NCBI RefSeq assembly: GCF_026151205.1
Contig: NC_087072.1
Span: 15,540,169-15,600,168, forward strand
Source of the DNA: Bolinopsis microptera
Lineage: Eukaryota; Ctenophora; Tentaculata; Lobata; Bolinopsidae
Reading direction: 5' to 3'
DNA: 60,000 nucleotides
In this document: positions 59,348 to 60,000 of the stretch, in pieces
Position numbering within the stretch: the first letter of the stretch is position 1
Layout: each line of letters starts with the position of its first letter
Program-made: the position numbers and the translations under genes
Notes under the pieces: model-generated
Told to the model about the DNA's origin: nothing
What the model saw: only the letters and a program-made list of their open reading frames with translations
Database searches by the model: none

Positions 59348-60000
59348 AGCAATATGGTAACATAGTGGTCAATGATATCAACAACAACCCTATTGGTACT
59401 GATTTAGGGAAAGCAAACACAGCGAAATCTTTCTTCGAAAAACAACTAACAGAAGGAGTTGAAGCTGGCCTGCAACCTTTTACCTGCGATCCAAAACCAC
59501 TTGATAACCCCATTACACCAGTTGAAGTTAAACTTGCTGCAAGTAAACTCAAATCAAACCGTGCCAGTGGTCCAGATAATCTCCAGAATGAGTTGATAAA
59601 GTACGCCCATCCAATCACTTTTGAGAAGTATGCTGAGGCAATTAACGAGTCATTTAGTGGGAACAAATACATAAGTTCGATAGGACAAGGTATTCTTACT
59701 CCTCTACAGAAGCCTGGTAAACCTAAAGGTCCCCTCACAAGCCTTAGACCACTTACACTGTTAAACGGATCGAGGAAGATGCTCACTCAAATTGCCTTAA
59801 AACGGGTCGAGAGCAGAATTGACAACTACACCATGCCATGGCAGAGTGCTTACAAGAGAGGTAGAAGCTGCTCTGACATTGTGTGGGCTCAGAGAATGCT
59901 CATATCTGTTGTGATGAGGAAGAAATGGACATTTAGCAAAATGGGTATTGATATGAGTAGAGCTTTTGATACCGTGAAAAGGGACACTATCATCAATGTT
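59348..60000 (+). mobile_element. LINE RT, 5' half, running off the window
   Basis: Open frame from just after a TAG near 59345 to the window end. It includes LAASKLKSNRASGPDNLQNE, GILTPLQKPGKPKGPLTSLR, QSAYKRGRSCSDIVWAQRML and motif A MGIDMSRAFDTV. The last codons join in register to where the 41.33-kb copy begins, so both belong to one family. No endonuclease is seen, so it is 5'-truncated next to the Penelope element. Confidence 0.9.

Noticed and set aside
1-60000. tRNA or rRNA genes
   Set aside because: No stretch with a convincing cloverleaf or conserved rRNA segment was seen by eye; a GGTTCGAAAC at 3602 lacks a matching A box and stems.

Overview
The window is nuclear DNA from an animal, not a prokaryote. 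Genes are split by short GT-AG introns, the background is AT-rich, and the sequence is crowded with non-LTR retrotransposons, a Penelope-like element, fold-back DNA transposons and satellites. The mix would suit an early-branching invertebrate such as a medusozoan cnidarian, but the sequence alone does not fix the phylum. I derived exon boundaries by joining reading frames at GT/AG sites with matching codon phase; they are predictions.

Layout. 0.6-1.16 kb (+): a small secreted protein of unknown function. 3.55-21.7 kb (-): most of a full-size ABCA-family ABC transporter in at least 25 coding exons (TMD1, NBD1, start of TMD2); the rest of TMD2 and NBD2 lie beyond the left edge. One extracellular segment has two homologous, phase-matched exons (7a/7b) that look mutually exclusive. 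A small single-pass membrane protein gene (10.17-10.52 kb, +) sits inside one of its introns on the opposite strand. 22.2 kb: a candidate promoter with a palindromic pair of CACGTG E-boxes. 23.7-26.4 kb (-): XPC/Rad4, the nucleotide-excision-repair damage sensor. 27.06-28.1 kb (-): a divergent Ras-like small GTPase.

28-47.9 kb is largely repeats: two LINE families, a TIR element with mirrored internal motifs, a 3.56-kb fold-back element with a 9-bp target duplication enclosing about 70 copies of a 32-bp satellite, a roughly 176-bp satellite arranged in alternating orientations, and a LINE split by a gag-like insertion. 47.98-54.1 kb (+): a complete ten-exon DEAD-box RNA helicase, with a 2.0-kb TIR element in its last intron. 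55.94-56.27 kb (+): the first three coding exons of adenosine kinase, where exons 2 and 3 are homologous alternatives. The gene is then entered by a defective Penelope-like element (56.7-59.3 kb, -) and a LINE that runs off the right edge.

The most notable observation is that two unrelated genes (ABCA and ADK) each carry a pair of tandem-duplicated, phase-compatible exons coding for a functionally exposed segment (extracellular domain and nucleoside-binding loop). This points to exon-choice isoforms. The host genes are otherwise independent housekeeping or transport loci and show no operon-like organisation.
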